Of a stretch of DNA of 64,000 bases, positions 1 through 13,400 are shown piece by piece. The stretch's first letter is position 1; each line of letters starts with the position of its first letter. The notes below the pieces were generated by a model. It was not told the origin of the DNA and did not search any database. It saw nothing but the letters and a program-made list of their open reading frames with translations. The position numbers and the translations under genes were made by a program. The DNA lies in contig NC_134844.1 in assembly GCF_965363235.1 (NCBI RefSeq), forward strand, positions 88,126,664 to 88,190,663, given 5' to 3'. Source of the stretch: Mytilus galloprovincialis. Its lineage: Eukaryota; Mollusca; Bivalvia; Mytilida; Mytilidae.

Positions 1-1314
1 AATGTTAATATTATAGTAAAATCATTTGATCGGATAAACCGTCCTTACAGACATTGTACAAACTTTAAGATGAGTATCATATTCCCCTTTAACAACCGGA
101 CTACTTATCAATGTATTTGTTTTAAAGTTATCAATAAAAAGCGGAAAGAACAATGTTATCTAGATAAAGATGGTATGTCCACGTTCAAGATATTTAACAG
201 AGAAAGATGCCGATCAAGATGTAACGGTTAAACCGACATCATACTCATATACCATGAATGATAAGAAGTTCTCTACAAATTACCACAAGTCAGGTACACC
301 TTAAAAAATGCTAATATCCCAATTAATAAAGATAATTCAACAAAATATACAATAAAGAGGGGACTGAATAAATATTACGATACGTGTTAGTGTTACAAAA
401 ATGATTTATCAATCAATAAAGGGTTGACTGGATATCTATACCGATATTTCAAAGTGTTACAACGTTATGGTATACCCATCACACAAATCAGGCTGGCTAC
501 GAAAATATTTAACGGAAGAGTTCTAACTTTTAAGTGTTGGTTCAAATAAGCTTAGATCAGTAGTGGTAATGTTTCAGATATAAAAATGCATGATATAAAT
601 TGCTCTGCGAGTGACATTTAGATGTCATCAAATCAAGATTTAGATATAGGTAGTTTATGTAAGAAAATCGTGTTGTAAAGTATTATAATGTCATACATGT
701 TTATCTAGGTTCAAATCACATGTCTTGTAACATACATTTAACAACTGCACTTATTGTTGAACATTTAAATAATACATTAAAAAACACAACTGAAAGAAAA
801 TATCTATATATCTCGAATAAAGATCAACAAATAGGTTTATTTAATAGTCCGATTATGTCATTGTTGATTAATGAATAAAACAATATTAAGACAAAAACGA
901 CGTACATCAATATAGATATCTGATAAGGTAGTTGGATATTGCGAATGAAAAAGGGTGAATAAATTTGATGAACTACATATAATTATGTGGATAAACAAAA
1001 AAAAAACAGACAGACTGACAAAATATAGCCAAACAATAAGAGAATTTTCCTACAAACATTCATCCAAATATGAATGCTATAATTGCACGAGGGAAGTCAC
1101 TGTGTAGAGATGAGATGTATGAGGAATATAAAAGCGTATGAGACATGGATCAATTAGAGACAAAATAACATGGATGGAATAAGCAACTATAGGTCACAGT
1201 ACGGGCTTTAACAATTATCTGTGTGCAAAAAATCAGGTTTGGTTTGTTTATTATTATTTTAAAGTTTCTTTAAAATTTGAATGTTTTGCAGATATAATGA
1301 AACCGTAATTCATT
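1..1314. other. A+T-rich stretch without recognised feature
   Basis: I see no exon with acceptable splice signals, no RNA gene and no repeat that I recognise here. It lies downstream of the T1 first exon on the minus strand, so it is probably T1 intron 1; later T1 exons would be outside the window. Confidence 0.4.
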
Positions 1315-1512
1315 TTGATTTCTCTATTTGTGTCCCTATTTAAAAGATCCTTTGAAAGGTCACCCCTAGTTTTTTGTTGGGGTTCGTGTTGTTTATTCTT
1401 TAGTTTTCTATGGTGTGTCGTGTGTGCTGTTGTTTGTTTGTCCTTTTCATTTTTAGCCATGGCGTTGTCAGTTTGTTTAAGATTTATCTTTCGTCCCTCT
1501 TTTGTAATATAT
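1315..1512 (+). repeat. 3' tail fragment of the RT-element family
   Basis: It matches the 3' tail that follows the reverse-transcriptase ORF at 24861-25736: a stretch around a GGGGTTCGTGTTG core, then TTTTAGCCATGGCGTTGTCA, then a terminal TCTTTCGTCCCTCTTTT. Other tails of this family lie near 13690-13960, 25740-26045, 56968-57140 and 59570-59890. No coding part is attached, as expected from 5'-truncated retroelement copies. Confidence 0.7.
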
Positions 1513-1713
1513 AAATAATAACATATTGTACATTTTAATAGATTAATACAAGTTATCAAGGATTCCAGGCCTATATTTCATCAGACATGAGTTTCGTCAA
1601 CATCTTATCAGTGTCAGAGACGCTTAAATAAAAATAGATTAAAAGTTCAAATAAGTACTAATTTAAAGTGCACTGAGGTCCTAATATTATGAAACATGTG
1701 CAAGTTAACTTAC

Positions 1714-1785
1714 CCTTGTAATCAAAGCGGCGGTCAGAATAATATTCGCTGAAACAGTAATACGACTTACATTTATTTTCGCCAT
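1714..1785 (-). CDS. Tetraspanin T1, first coding exon (partial gene)
   Basis: The exon encodes 24 residues beginning MAKINVSRITVSANIIL and ending ALITR, followed at once by a GTAAG donor. It is the same length as the T4 first exon at 49144-49215, shares the same phase-0 end and 17 of 24 residues, and has similar sequence just upstream of the ATG. In T4 this exon supplies the cytoplasmic N-terminus and the start of transmembrane segment 1. The rest of T1 should lie beyond the left edge; I found no second exon in 1-1700. A tetraspanin identity is inferred only through its T4 paralogue. Confidence 0.7.
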
Positions 1786-2339
1786 TTTAAAAATTATTTG
1801 TTGATAGTAACAGTTGTACGGTTGTCCATTTAAAGATCTTAAGACATTTTCGTGGTATTTGCTCTAGATAAAAAATCTATTTTTAAACAACATTTAAAGA
1901 GATGATATGTTAGAATAGTATGGTATGCACTTACCTTTATAGTACATGGTAATTCATTGTGCATGTTAACAAAAGAAACACTACACTATTATAATAATTG
2001 ATTTCCGCGAATCTTTAACTTAATAACATGCATTCAATAGTTAAAGTACAAATCTTATATAAATATGATAGTAAAACATTATGTATAGTGTTAACTAGAT
2101 TTATAAGTATGTTTTGTATATATATATCGGCAGTATCTTTTATGTAATGTATAGTTCATAAGTTTTATAAACGATTTGCCCCTTAAGAAGGGCTTGTCGT
2201 ACATATAATATATATATCATATAAAATACATTACCGTTGGTTTTTTTTTTTAGTATATATTATGTTTTCCTTTAAATGTTTGTACATGTACATATATATA
2301 TAAAAAGAAATCGTACAATGTTATCTCACATCCTTTGTG
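1786..2339. other. Intergenic, no recognised feature
   Basis: A+T-rich sequence with short TA-rich runs near 2115-2135, 2200-2220 and 2290-2302. It would contain the T1 promoter, but I recognise no core promoter element. Confidence 0.3.
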
Positions 2340-2900
2340 TATCTAGTTCAACAGTTATAGCAAAACACACTTAGATGGGGTTGGACATTCGATTGATGTG
2401 TAACATTTTTTTTTTTCGTTCATTTTTTGTACCTCAATTAGGCCGTTAGTTTTCTAGTTTGAATCGCTTTTCCTTTGTCATTTCGGGACTTTTTAAAGCT
2501 GAATATGCGGTATGGGCATTGCTCATTTTTGAAAGCCGTACGGAGACCTATATTTGTTAATTTCTGTGTTGTTTGGCCCCTTCATGTAAGTCGTCTTGAT
2601 GTAAGCATGATCAGATCGAAAAAGTAAATTGTAAAGATGAAGATAACGTTATTGGTATTCAATTTAACCCCGCCACATTATGTTTTTATGTGCTTGTCCA
2701 TAGTCAGGAGCCTGCAATTCAGTGGTTGTCGTTTGTTCGTGTGTTACATATAGTTTTTCATTAATTTTCTTTTATATAAATAAGGCCGTTATTTTTCTCG
2801 TTTGAATTGTTTTACATGGTCATTTCGGGGCCTTTTATAACTGACTCTGCGGTTTGGGCTTTGCTCATTGTTGAATGCCGTACGGATGATGAATGACCAA
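2340..2900 (+). repeat. Dispersed repeat R1, two partial copies
   Basis: Two fragments, about 2400-2590 and 2640-2890, share a core reading AGGCCGTTAGTTTTC (or variant), then TTTCGGGACTTTTTA and GAAAGCCGTACGG. The same family occurs in plus orientation at 46660-46945 and reversed at 28160-28440, 45935-46110 and 55925-56340. Repeats of this type are common in mussel DNA; class unknown. Confidence 0.6.
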
Positions 2901-4215
2901 ACTCAAGAGTAGAAAATCACTTGACCATGCCGTGGTAATGGAAAAATAAAAGAATAGAAATAACAGTATACAACATAGAGAATTATTGAATGAGCAACAC
3001 GAACCCCAAGGGCTTTATAATGGGCAACGGAAAGGTTACTACATTAGGCTGTATATTGAGCACCCGTCGTGATGTGTATGCAAGTATTATTCGACAGTCA
3101 ATGAGACGCTAATAGACATATGTCATACTGTTCTCATCTGCACATTATCAAATATGATAGAAAAGGGATATCATATAACGGCTGAAGCAGAACACTTTTC
3201 TATTTCCACAATTTATGTTGTTTTTTTTAATTGCATCTTGACTTGCCTTAGCTAAAAGAATTTTTTTGTATATTGTTCGTTATATTGACGAAATTGAATT
3301 CGCAACCCAAATAGACATACTATTAAGTGGTGCATATGACAATAATTGAGATCGAGCAGCCACTTCTGTGTAAACATACACCACATACAGAACATACAAC
3401 GCAACTGACTAAAAAACATAATATAAATGAATTTGACAAAAATGACATTCATAATTTTTAAAGTTATGATAGTTGACAAAGACCACAAAATGGTGTTTGT
3501 ACATTTGTAGTTGCTAGTACATACAGTTATGTCGTACTAACATACGAGTTAAGGTTACGCTATAAAACTAGTTTACTAATAATCTACCATACATTTCTGT
3601 ACAAAGTCATAAAACTTACATTATTTCCAGTGTTGTAATAATTTTGTACATTGGTTGTAGGTGTATTATAATCAATTTAGACTTTTTTACTGGTTTTGCT
3701 GTTCTTGTTGTTGATAGTGTTGTGAAATACTTAACTAGCATCAACATTTTCCTCTTGTCTGTCAAATTCCAGTTGCTATTTTTCGTTATTGTACTGAAAC
3801 TTTAGTTACATATCAAATGCTGTCTTTGAAGCTTGTGGACTTCTAAGGGCGACTATTATAGGAGTCAAACTACTCATGCACTTCTCTATACACTTTGTAC
3901 TTGCATGGTTTTATGAGAATAAACTATCTATCTATCTACACTGGTTGTCTGTCATCACTGAGGTTGTTAGTACGAATACTGCATGTGGAAGGAGCGCGCG
4001 ACTCTAATTTTAATTGACTAGGGTTGCCGTTTTCCCTGTGAAAGGTCAGTGATTCTTTTTGTACACTCAATATTACTCCATTCCTAACAAATGACCGTTA
4101 CGAATGATCGTGATAGTGCTGAACGTGGCTGTTAAGTTACCAAACTTCCGTGCATTACGCTGACTAAGTGTTGAGTTAAAATAATATTAAAATGTTCTGC
4201 AATATCAGTACTTGC
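2901..4215. other. Intergenic, no gene recognised
   Basis: The short ORFs here have no family resemblance. A short piece near 2990-3020 resembles the reversed tail of the RT-element family, and there is a short TATC run at 3925-3940. Confidence 0.3.
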
Positions 4216-4261
4216 TTGTAAAAGAGGAACAAATGATACCAAAGGGAATATTCAGATCCAT
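4216..4261 (-). pseudogene. Degenerate copy of the short exon at 61407-61451
   Basis: On the minus strand this begins ATGGATCTGAATATTCCC and is clearly homologous to the 45-nt candidate exon at 61407-61451. It is one base longer (46 nt), so the reading frame after the proline differs, and the donor is GCAAG rather than GTAAG. It is probably a decayed first exon, or a 5' untranslated exon in which frame does not matter. Expression evidence would decide. Confidence 0.4.
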
Positions 4262-5439
4262 AGTTGTAAACAATCGGACAATAACATGGCAAAACACGAA
4301 AATCGTTCATACAAACCTGGCGATAATTTGGTAGGTCATATTAAAAAATATGAAAATTACCGATATTTATCCATGGTATCAGCTGTCGTGACTATTTCGT
4401 GTGATTTAATTATAGACACTATCTGTATAACTCACACTAGACTCTTGGGTAAGGCTCGAATCAAAAAAGTTAAGACGCTCAAAACAAAACATATATCGAT
4501 ATTGTTTAGAGATGTAGTGACGTCAGGTTAAGGATTTTTTGTCAGATGTTCGAACGCGTTTTTCCCCTACGTTACAGAGTAATTCATTTTGCCCCACATC
4601 GCCTACTTTTCTTTTTTAATATAAAACTTAAATGGCTCACAAAAAGTAAATACCAAAATTTCATCAGATCTAGATGTCTTTTCTTACTATTAGAGACCCA
4701 AATAATGTCAATGCTAAATATAAAGTAAAAGTCCACGTCAACCTTTTCCTGCTATTTTTATATATCGAAAAGAAGTTCTGACACTGATAAAATTTCAAAG
4801 TTTTTTTTGTTCCTTAACGTAAAATGTGGTAATGAAGTTCGGTTGTACAGGTATGTAGAAAAAAATATTTCAAACGGGATAGCAGATTTTCATTGTTTAC
4901 GGAGATGTTGTTTACCGTGTCTGGAAATTAAGAAACAATAGTCTGGTAAACTGATAAATCCGTTCAATAAAATTATTCTACAAAGGTACCAATATAACAC
5001 TGCCATTCGATCTTTGAATTTGTTTTTATTGGTTTTGACATTGATTTTGTTATCAGTAAATTTAAAGCAAACTAAATGTTATTGCTATATACACATATAT
5101 ATGCACATTCATGGATCTACAATCTGTCGACTCCTTTATCTGGACATTGCACTAGATCATATTTTCTCTGACTATTCATGACGTCATTACACTACATCTA
5201 TTTGATGTTGGATGTATACTGATAGATGATTAAGTCTTTGATGCAAGAAGTTTTATGTTGAGAGTTGACTCATTACCAATCATACCATGTCTTCTCTTTT
5301 ATATATCTTTTTATTTCAATGTTTATAGTATCAGTTTTAGATTCCAGATTTATCTTGTATACCACCAGACTTCATCCTTACAAATAGATTCTACCACTGC
5401 ATCGAGTGTGAAACGATAATTTTTCACTGAGACAGTTAA

Positions 5440-5765
5440 ATTTTAAGATTTAAAACGCGAGGCTCGCATGGCGTTTTAAACATTTAAATTCTAATAGTCG
5501 AGTGTGGATAAATATCGTATGACACGATATTTGGTGGTGCAATCTGTTTCTCTTATGATTTTAAAATAATACGCAGGCAAAATTAGTCCTTCTTTTCGAA
5601 TGATCTGCAAGAAGGTGTGTTCTTTCTATGTGACGTCATCAGGCATGGTCGCCTTTTTTCATGGTGTCAAAATAGGAAGTTCAGAGGGAAGCAAGAAAAT
5701 TCGACGTCATAATCGGATTTTAACCAATGAAGAGCTGAGATCAAACGAACTACACCATTGATTAT
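5440..5765. repeat. Dispersed repeat R6 fragment
   Basis: The part around 5690-5760, with GACGTCATAATCGGATTTTA followed by a GAGCTGAGATCAAACGAA-like end, resembles 51060-51125. The shared piece looks like one end of a bivalve mobile element; class unknown. Confidence 0.4.
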
Positions 5766-7030
5766 TTTTTTTGTTTATACAATTGGTGCAGGAATGGATA
5801 AGTTAACGAAGAATTAGAGAAATTATTTTATGAGGAATGAATAATTAGCGTCACATATATGAATATAAAGTTTAAACATAGTGCCATTTTTACAATATAA
5901 CTATAAATTTAAAGAAGCATTTTCATACAGTTACACGAAAAATAAATCTCTTAACATAGTCAAAATTTGCAAAATAAAGGAAACACATACGAACAAACGA
6001 AAAACTAATTATCAACGCTATGGCCATAAAAGTATGATTTAATATAATCTGTTAATGTACGGGCTTAGTTCAGTCTTTTTAACTCGAAACAAAACAATGT
6101 GTTATCTATATAATGAATAATTATATACATATATGAAAATTGATTGATAAATTTTTAATTTTGTCAAAGCAAATGAAAGTCAAAATATCTAAAAACCAAA
6201 ATCTTATTAAAAATCTAAAGAGCTTACAAATCTTAATAAATTATATGTACAAATGAGTTTACCTATCTCCTCTCTCATCTATATTCAAATGACCCTTCCT
6301 TAATAATTATAAACAAATATGGATATATAGAAAGAGATTTGACATCTGTCTTTTGATGTGTATAAAAGGTGCTGTTATGATATAAAGTCGTGTTGAAATG
6401 ATAATATACAAAGCTAATACTAGTATGACATAACACGCCAACAGATAACCTCAAAATAAGTTCTGACAGAATTGACGTATTTACAGTCGATCATGAGTAT
6501 TTCCTACAAATAATAAAGTCGGTTTTATTTCTTATTTTAACCGTCTGGTACTTTTTCATATTACGTAAATATTGTCATCTAACATGTCGAAGGGTTAATA
6601 ACGCAATTAAACAAGAAATATATAGTTTGGGTCAAGCATCTTATTTGTAGAACTTGTATTGCTGGTCAATTTCCGTTTATATTTATTGATTTACTTAAAA
6701 TTAGAGAAAAAAATCATTGACTGATCGAACAATGTCATTCAATGGCAATTAACAGATGTTCGTTATCATGAGTTGATGTGTCAGCAACCCAATCACAAAA
6801 CAAATCACCATTAGCTTACAACAATTGCATCAATTCAATAATATACAGTGACCTAATGTGTATTAACAAACAATGCTTTTAAAAGATACTCATTAAACAT
6901 ATGCAATAATAATGTGTTCCATGTATATATGCTCTAACGTGTCAACTACACATATAATGCAAGATAACTAACTTATTCGTTTCTTTTTTCCAGTATTTCT
7001 ATATGTCAACACTTCAGTGATATCTTAGAT

Positions 7031-7432
7031 TTAGTTGTCCGGCAATGTTAAACCTTTTTTAGCCAATTCGTCTTCTTTTTGTCTTCTTTTGTTGGTAGAT
7101 GTATCAGGTTTGTTATCAATCGTGGCTTCAGTTTCCATCGATTTCATCATATGTAGTTCAATATTTTCTTCGGCGTTGTCCTGAACAATTGTGTTTGCTT
7201 TTTGGTGTTTATCTACTGTTCCTACTGAACTTTGCCTTTTGTTTCGTGATGATCCTTGTCCTTCTTTATCTCCATGTTTTCTTTCTTTCTTTACATTATC
7301 ATTTACTATTGGTGTTTTGTCATCTTTTCTGATCTCAGCATCTTCCTCACTCGTTTTTATACTACGGTTCAATATTGTTGCCTCTTGCTTGAATCGTTTT
7401 GCATTCAATACAGTTGTTACAATACAGCAGAT
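7031..7432 (-). CDS. T2 exon: C-terminal cytoplasmic tail
   Basis: After a TTTAG acceptor, the exon opens ICCIVTTVLNAKRFKQ, which is the end of TM4 and its membrane-proximal basic residues. It then runs about 120 residues rich in Lys, Glu, Asp, Asn and Thr, ending LTLPDN and a stop. There is no hydrophobic segment in the tail. The related exon at 62793-63134 conserves blocks such as EIRKD and KANTIV, which suggests selection on the protein sequence. Confidence 0.85.
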   Translation of the reverse strand: MCCIVTTVLNAKRFKQEATILNRSIKTSEEDAEIRKDDKTPIVNDNVKKERKHGDKEGQGSSRNKRQSSVGTVDKHQKANTIVQDNAEENIELHMMKSMETEATIDNKPDTSTNKRRQKEDELAKKGLTLPDN

Positions 7433-10400
7433 CTAAATAAAAGAGTGACCTGAACTATAATCATGTGTTCACCGCAACCTCAAAATTGAATCATGTAAGT
7501 TATATTTCTTTTTAATTAAAGGGTTAATATTAAACATCAGTACATGTTCCATTTAAATATTAAAGAGAGATTACCACATTGAATATCATTTGGCAAAATA
7601 TTGCATCAAATGACTTTTTCTTTAAAACTGAGGATATATTTTAGGGATTACATTTGTAGTGTAACCATCAGTATAGCAGAACAACAGTACAATAAAGAAG
7701 GTTCTGAGTAATGTGAGCAACTAACCCGTCAAGTTTAATTATAACTTTTTGGAGAAAAAAAAATATTTGCCTTCCTGTCTAGAAAGCTCTATGACGAATC
7801 TCTTCTAGTAATGTTATTTTTTTCTTCATTGCATACGAGTACACAGATATACGTTTATATGTAATCAAAGAGCACCACGACTATATAAAAAGGAAAATAC
7901 ATTCGCGTGTTCTTTCAACATTTAATCCATTGTTTTGTGAATTACTTGTCAAATCTATACATTGATTATCTACATTTGCATCTGGTGCAGTAAAATTGGT
8001 ACCTGTGTCGTAAGTATGATATCTATTCCTGCATTTAACTTGTTGATTTTGAATATTAGATTATATCTATGTTAACTGGAAAAAAATAAGGCAGGTGCAA
8101 TGTGTATAAACGGAATTAATCTTCTAGGGATCCTGAAGTCATTCTATATAATAATTTTGATGTAATTTTTATTTATGTCTGTGTTTGTTAGTTTGGGGGT
8201 TCCTTTCTCCGAAAATCTATTTGTCGTACCGATGGTTTTTTTTTTCTTCCTTCCTTTGCTTACTTGATAACAGCATGATAACGAATGAAATTATTACAGT
8301 ACATGTTTGCCTTTTAATCGCGTCCTTATATTCTTAATCATTTTCATAACCTGTTAAAAAAAGATATAAGCAACGGTGACAAGCGGAATCAAACTATACA
8401 ATGTTCCAATGCTCGTAAATAGTACAATCGTCGGTAAAACGCAACTTTGTCTTGATACATGTATTGAAGATGAGTTAAGCAGATAAAGTATGTGTCATGC
8501 ACTGCTCATAGTTCATTATGGTATTAAAGCAATTTATCGAAGCAGTAAAGTTAAAGGCATTTCATCGAAATTTTTACGGGCGCACGCGCTTTTCTTGATG
8601 TCATGTATTGAATAATGAGAATACTTTTCCGTGCTCATTCTTCTCTAGTTTGTCATCTCGACGTGTGGAAAAACAAACAGGACATAAATGAACATCAGCT
8701 AAAATCAGTCACCTAAAGCAACGCGTACTGTTTTTTCGTCATACATCATTTGTGTGGGTTTGCACATACAACATGTACAAATACTAACCTCAGCAAAAAT
8801 GATGATCGCCATGAGTACATTGAAAATTAAGCTGTATACTCCTAATCTGTGTTTAACTGCATCATCACATGACTGAAAGACACAACACAAAACAGTACGA
8901 TAATTCTGACTTATCATGTATGTGCATTTACATGTTAAGTTTTTTTCTTTTCTTAAAATAATGTACATGTATAAAGTAAATTTTAAAAAAGTTCACTGTT
9001 GATATTATTTTTTTTTTAAATTTAAAGTAAAATAATAGTTCATGATAAAGTATTTTTTTTTTTTAAATCATCACAAAAAGATTAAAACTGATAAGTGTTA
9101 TCACGAAAAACACAATTTTAAATTGAATAATATGTAGACTGTAAAGCTTTATTTTGACGATATATCTTAAATAAAGGAATATAAACCAATCAAACAAGAA
9201 TACGTGTGTAAGAGTATTTGAAGCCATTTAATTCATTTGACATCATGTCTGTTCTAAAATAATTATTGGACATTACAGCGTGACTAACACAAATGTCAGT
9301 TAGTTTAATAATCAGGTGTGAACTAGAACAAAGTTAACTGTTTTTGGCTGTTTGTCATATTTCAACCAATACTTGCATCTTATATATCCCAGTGAACTTG
9401 AAATTAAGAATACTACTGATACTAGAAGGACTGCTTCATATCTTGATATTTTCCTCAATATTGATACAGATGGACGACTTCACACGAAAATCTATGATAA
9501 ACGGGACGATTTCAACTTCCCAATTATCAATTTCCCATTTCTCAGCATTAACATACCCTCTGCCCCTTCGTATGGTGTTAACATATCTCAATTAATACGT
9601 TATTTTCGTGCATGTTCACACTATACGCACTGCATATACAGGAGTGTGCTCCTAACGCAGAAACTACTCCAAAAAGTTATGAGGAGGACAGATTAAAAAT
9701 GACACTACGTAAATTTTACGGACACCATCACGAATCGGTTGATCCATACGATGTATCTTTGTCCAAACTAACTATGGATATTTTTACCACGTGTTTGCTG
9801 AGTGTGAATTCGTATTGCTTTAAGACGTGGCACGGTACTTTTCCATCCCAAATTAATTTGTTGGGTTTTGATGTTGTGTTTGTTGTTGGATTTTGTCAAA
9901 TGTATTAACGTTTGTAGATGTAAATCGTATTTTTTCTGTTGTATTTGTGTGTTTCCTTTAAAAATGTCCTGTACAAAGTCAGGAATATGGCCACTGTTTA
10001 ATTATAGTTCGTTTCTGTGTGTGTTACATTTTAACGTTGCGTCGTTTGTTTTCTCTTATTTTTGAGTATAAATTCACATTGCGATAAGACGTGTCACGGT
10101 ACTTGTCTATCACAAATTCATGTATTTGGTTTTGATGTTATATTTGTTATTCTCGTGGGATTTTGTCTGATGCTTGGTCCGTTTCTGCGTGTGTTACATT
10201 GTAGTGTTGTGTCGTTGTTGTCTTATATTTAATGCGTTTTCCTCAGTTTTAGTTTGTTATCCCGGTTTTGGTTTTTGTCCATAGATTTATGAGTTTGAAC
10301 AGCTCTATATTACTATTGTTGCCTTTATTTGTGTTAGGGATAACTGCTCATCAATTTGGTAGATTTCATTTTGGATCAACGAAATTTACACAATACATTT

Positions 10401-13400
10401 GGTTTGCAGTTTGATCAGAAGAAACACACACAAAGCTAGATAGTATTATTAATTATCTAATTACTACTACCATTAAAATATTAATTAGTATTATAATTTT
10501 AACTGTTATTTATATAAGTTAAATAAGTCATACAAATCTAATCTTGAATTTCATCCAAATTCTTTCTTAATTTTCGGAACACGTTTTAGAGATTTAATTA
10601 TGTGACGTCACTTTGGGCCTTGCATTGACTATGGCTAACAGGGCTGTGATTTTGTAATTTATTCGTGTTTATTCTATACGTAATCACCACTTCAGTCTAA
10701 TTATGTATATCTATCATATAGTCCTTTTATAAAATTTACTGTTTGCAAAACTATGTATTATTCTTGATAATAATGATGTTTTTGTCCTAGGCGGGTAACC
10801 CTTACCTTACACTTTTTTTGGAACTATTGGTCCTCGGTGATCTTCAACTTTGTAATTGTAATGGCTTTCAAACTTTTTACATCTGAGCATAGTTTTGTGT
10901 GGACATAGCGCGCGTCTGGCGTATATAAATATTTCTTAACCTGTTACCTTTTGATTGCTATTATTCGTTTGTTTCTCTGACGTATATTTTCTCCAATTTA
11001 TCAGTTTATTTATTGTAACTTTGTCGTGTAGTGTTGTCATTTCAATGTAATAATTAACAATTAAAGTGGAGGTTTGGAATGCCTTAAAACCAGGTTCAAC
11101 CCTCCATTGTATTCATAAAATGCCCTGTACCAAGTCAGGAAAATGGCCATTGTTACATTATAGTTCGTTTCTGTGTGTGTTGCATTTCGGTGTTGTGACT
11201 CTGCTGTGTCGTAGTTCTCTTATATATGATACGTTTCCCACAGTTTTAGTTTTTAACCCGGATTTGTTTTTTCTCTATCGATTTATGAATTTTTAACAGC
11301 GGTTTACTACTGTTGGCTGTGTCGTATTCTTGTTTCATATGTATGTTAACACATTTTTGACTGTTGGATCACAATTGTTGACTCATTCGTCTGTTTGGGT
11401 GTCAGTATAACGGAACAATAAAGAACTGTCATACAAATGGGAGATTTATCTGGTAATAAAACTAGCTTAAAATACCATTACCTTCGGAAAATGCCTGTCC
11501 CAGCGACACTCATAAGTCTTTTATAGACAAAACGCGCGTCTAACGTACTAAACTTTCAATTATCGGAATACCAAGAATTTTTCATAACTTAGTACTTGAT
11601 TTGGGAGTTTCTAATTTTTTTATTCGAGTCTCACTGGTAAGTATTGTGTAAACGAACATTTTAATGCGGTTATCTATGATGAGTTGTCTGTCAACCACTG
11701 GATCAATGCCAATAAATCAACTGTTGAGAAATCTTAGATTTTCGAAGACTAGCACTGAAGATTTTCTATCGCAGAAATATATACCTTAGCTGTATTTTTC
11801 ATTACATTTTGGAATTCGGGCTCCTCATACTTTTGTTTTGCCTTTCATACCTATTCCTTTTATTTGAGCGTTACTGAAGGGTCTATTTTAGACCAAACGC
11901 GCGTCTTGCGTCGATGCCACTAATGTATGAGTTTACTCCCCAAGGGTATCACCAGCCCAGGAGTCAGCACTCTGTATTTGTCAAACAAACATTTAATCAA
12001 AATATCAAATGCTATATCAGATATAAAGAGATTTTGATGAGATAAATCAAGAGCGTTTGATAAGAGATATTATATTGATAACACCAAGAGACTATGTTAT
12101 ACACACAGGTTTGTATTCTATATTATTCACCTCTGAATGAAAGTAGCCTTCTTGCGTCAAAGAAACTTGCGTGCAGTTTCTATCTTCTTTGGTAGAATAG
12201 GGGAAGACATCTGTCTGGGATATACAACATTGTACTGGAATGAAATTATCAGATGGAAAGTTGTACCATGAGGTGTCATAAAAAAATGACATTGCATTCA
12301 TTAACCCAACTCCACAGCACTCTGCCTATAAGGAGAAAAAAAAGATGTTACGTTGAAAATATTCTTACATATGAAATTTGTCAGTGGTATATAACAAGTA
12401 AAAATCTAAAAGATCTAACAAAATTTCTTGAAAAAACCAATAAAAAGAAACACTACAGACTTAAAATTACTTCAACTGGTGTTCAATTCAATATCGTATC
12501 AGCGTCTTTTATCTATAATATTTAGATTACGCTTTTCATTTTAATAAGTAAAATAAAAAAAATACTGAATTCCGAGGAAAATTCAAAACGGAAAGTGCCT
12601 TATCAAAAGCTGAAACACATCAAACACATGGTCATATTCCATGACTTGGTACAGGCATTTTCTTATGTAGAAAATGGTGGATGGAACCTGATTTATATAT
12701 AGCTAAACCTATCACTTATATGCCAGTTGTAGCAAATTTCATTATATTGACAACGATGCGTTAACAAAACAAACAGACATAACAGGTAAAAATGTCAAAA
12801 ATAGGTATTCAGCAGACAACATTGTGTTATAATCTTAATCACAATAAAACAAACAAATATGAAACAAAGATGCACAATATGGCATCTATGGTTAATCCAC
12901 TCATATGAAATGGAAAGATTTTAAGTACTGGGACCGAACCCCTACCCTGATACAATGTAGGCACATAGTTAGGTTAACATTAAATCTGACATAGAATTGC
13001 GCGTTTGACTTACATCAGTTGATCAACATGTGAACCACACACAGGTCAATAGAAAAGATTGATGTCGTTCAAAGTATGAACAGGATATAGTCTAAAGTTC
13101 TTGTTGGCATATCCTCTGCAGAATCTAAATTAGATGTTTCCTTTTCCATAATGTAAATGTGAATGTATGTATTCGTAGTGTACTGAGAATTTGATTTCCC
13201 GTATTTATGATAGTATACCTGTACAAATAGCGTATTCCATGAAAGTGATAATTCAGAATCATAGTGTCCAGAATAGTCAGAATAGTGATAACCACTTGTA
13301 CCAGAACTTGAAAATTGATTCATAAGTTCATCCCTTAGATCTGAAGATTCCTATAAGAAAAATTATTTTAGAATATACTCATATCAATTTGGTTGTTGTC

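Larger units (their letters stand above)
4100..7432. repeat. Segmental duplication block, left copy
   Basis: This block is collinear with 61330-63134. Shared landmarks are the short exon (4216-4261 and 61407-61451), a non-coding stretch (about 5860-6100 and 61615-61860), the flank of the tail exon (about 6770-7030 and 62050-62720) and the tail exon itself (7031-7432 and 62793-63134). The two copies have diverged by many substitutions and indels, so the duplication is not recent. Confidence 0.75.

Noticed and set aside
1315-1518. Membrane-protein-like ORF of 67 codons
   Set aside because: It lies in a 3' tail fragment of the RT-element family; similar frames recur in each tail.
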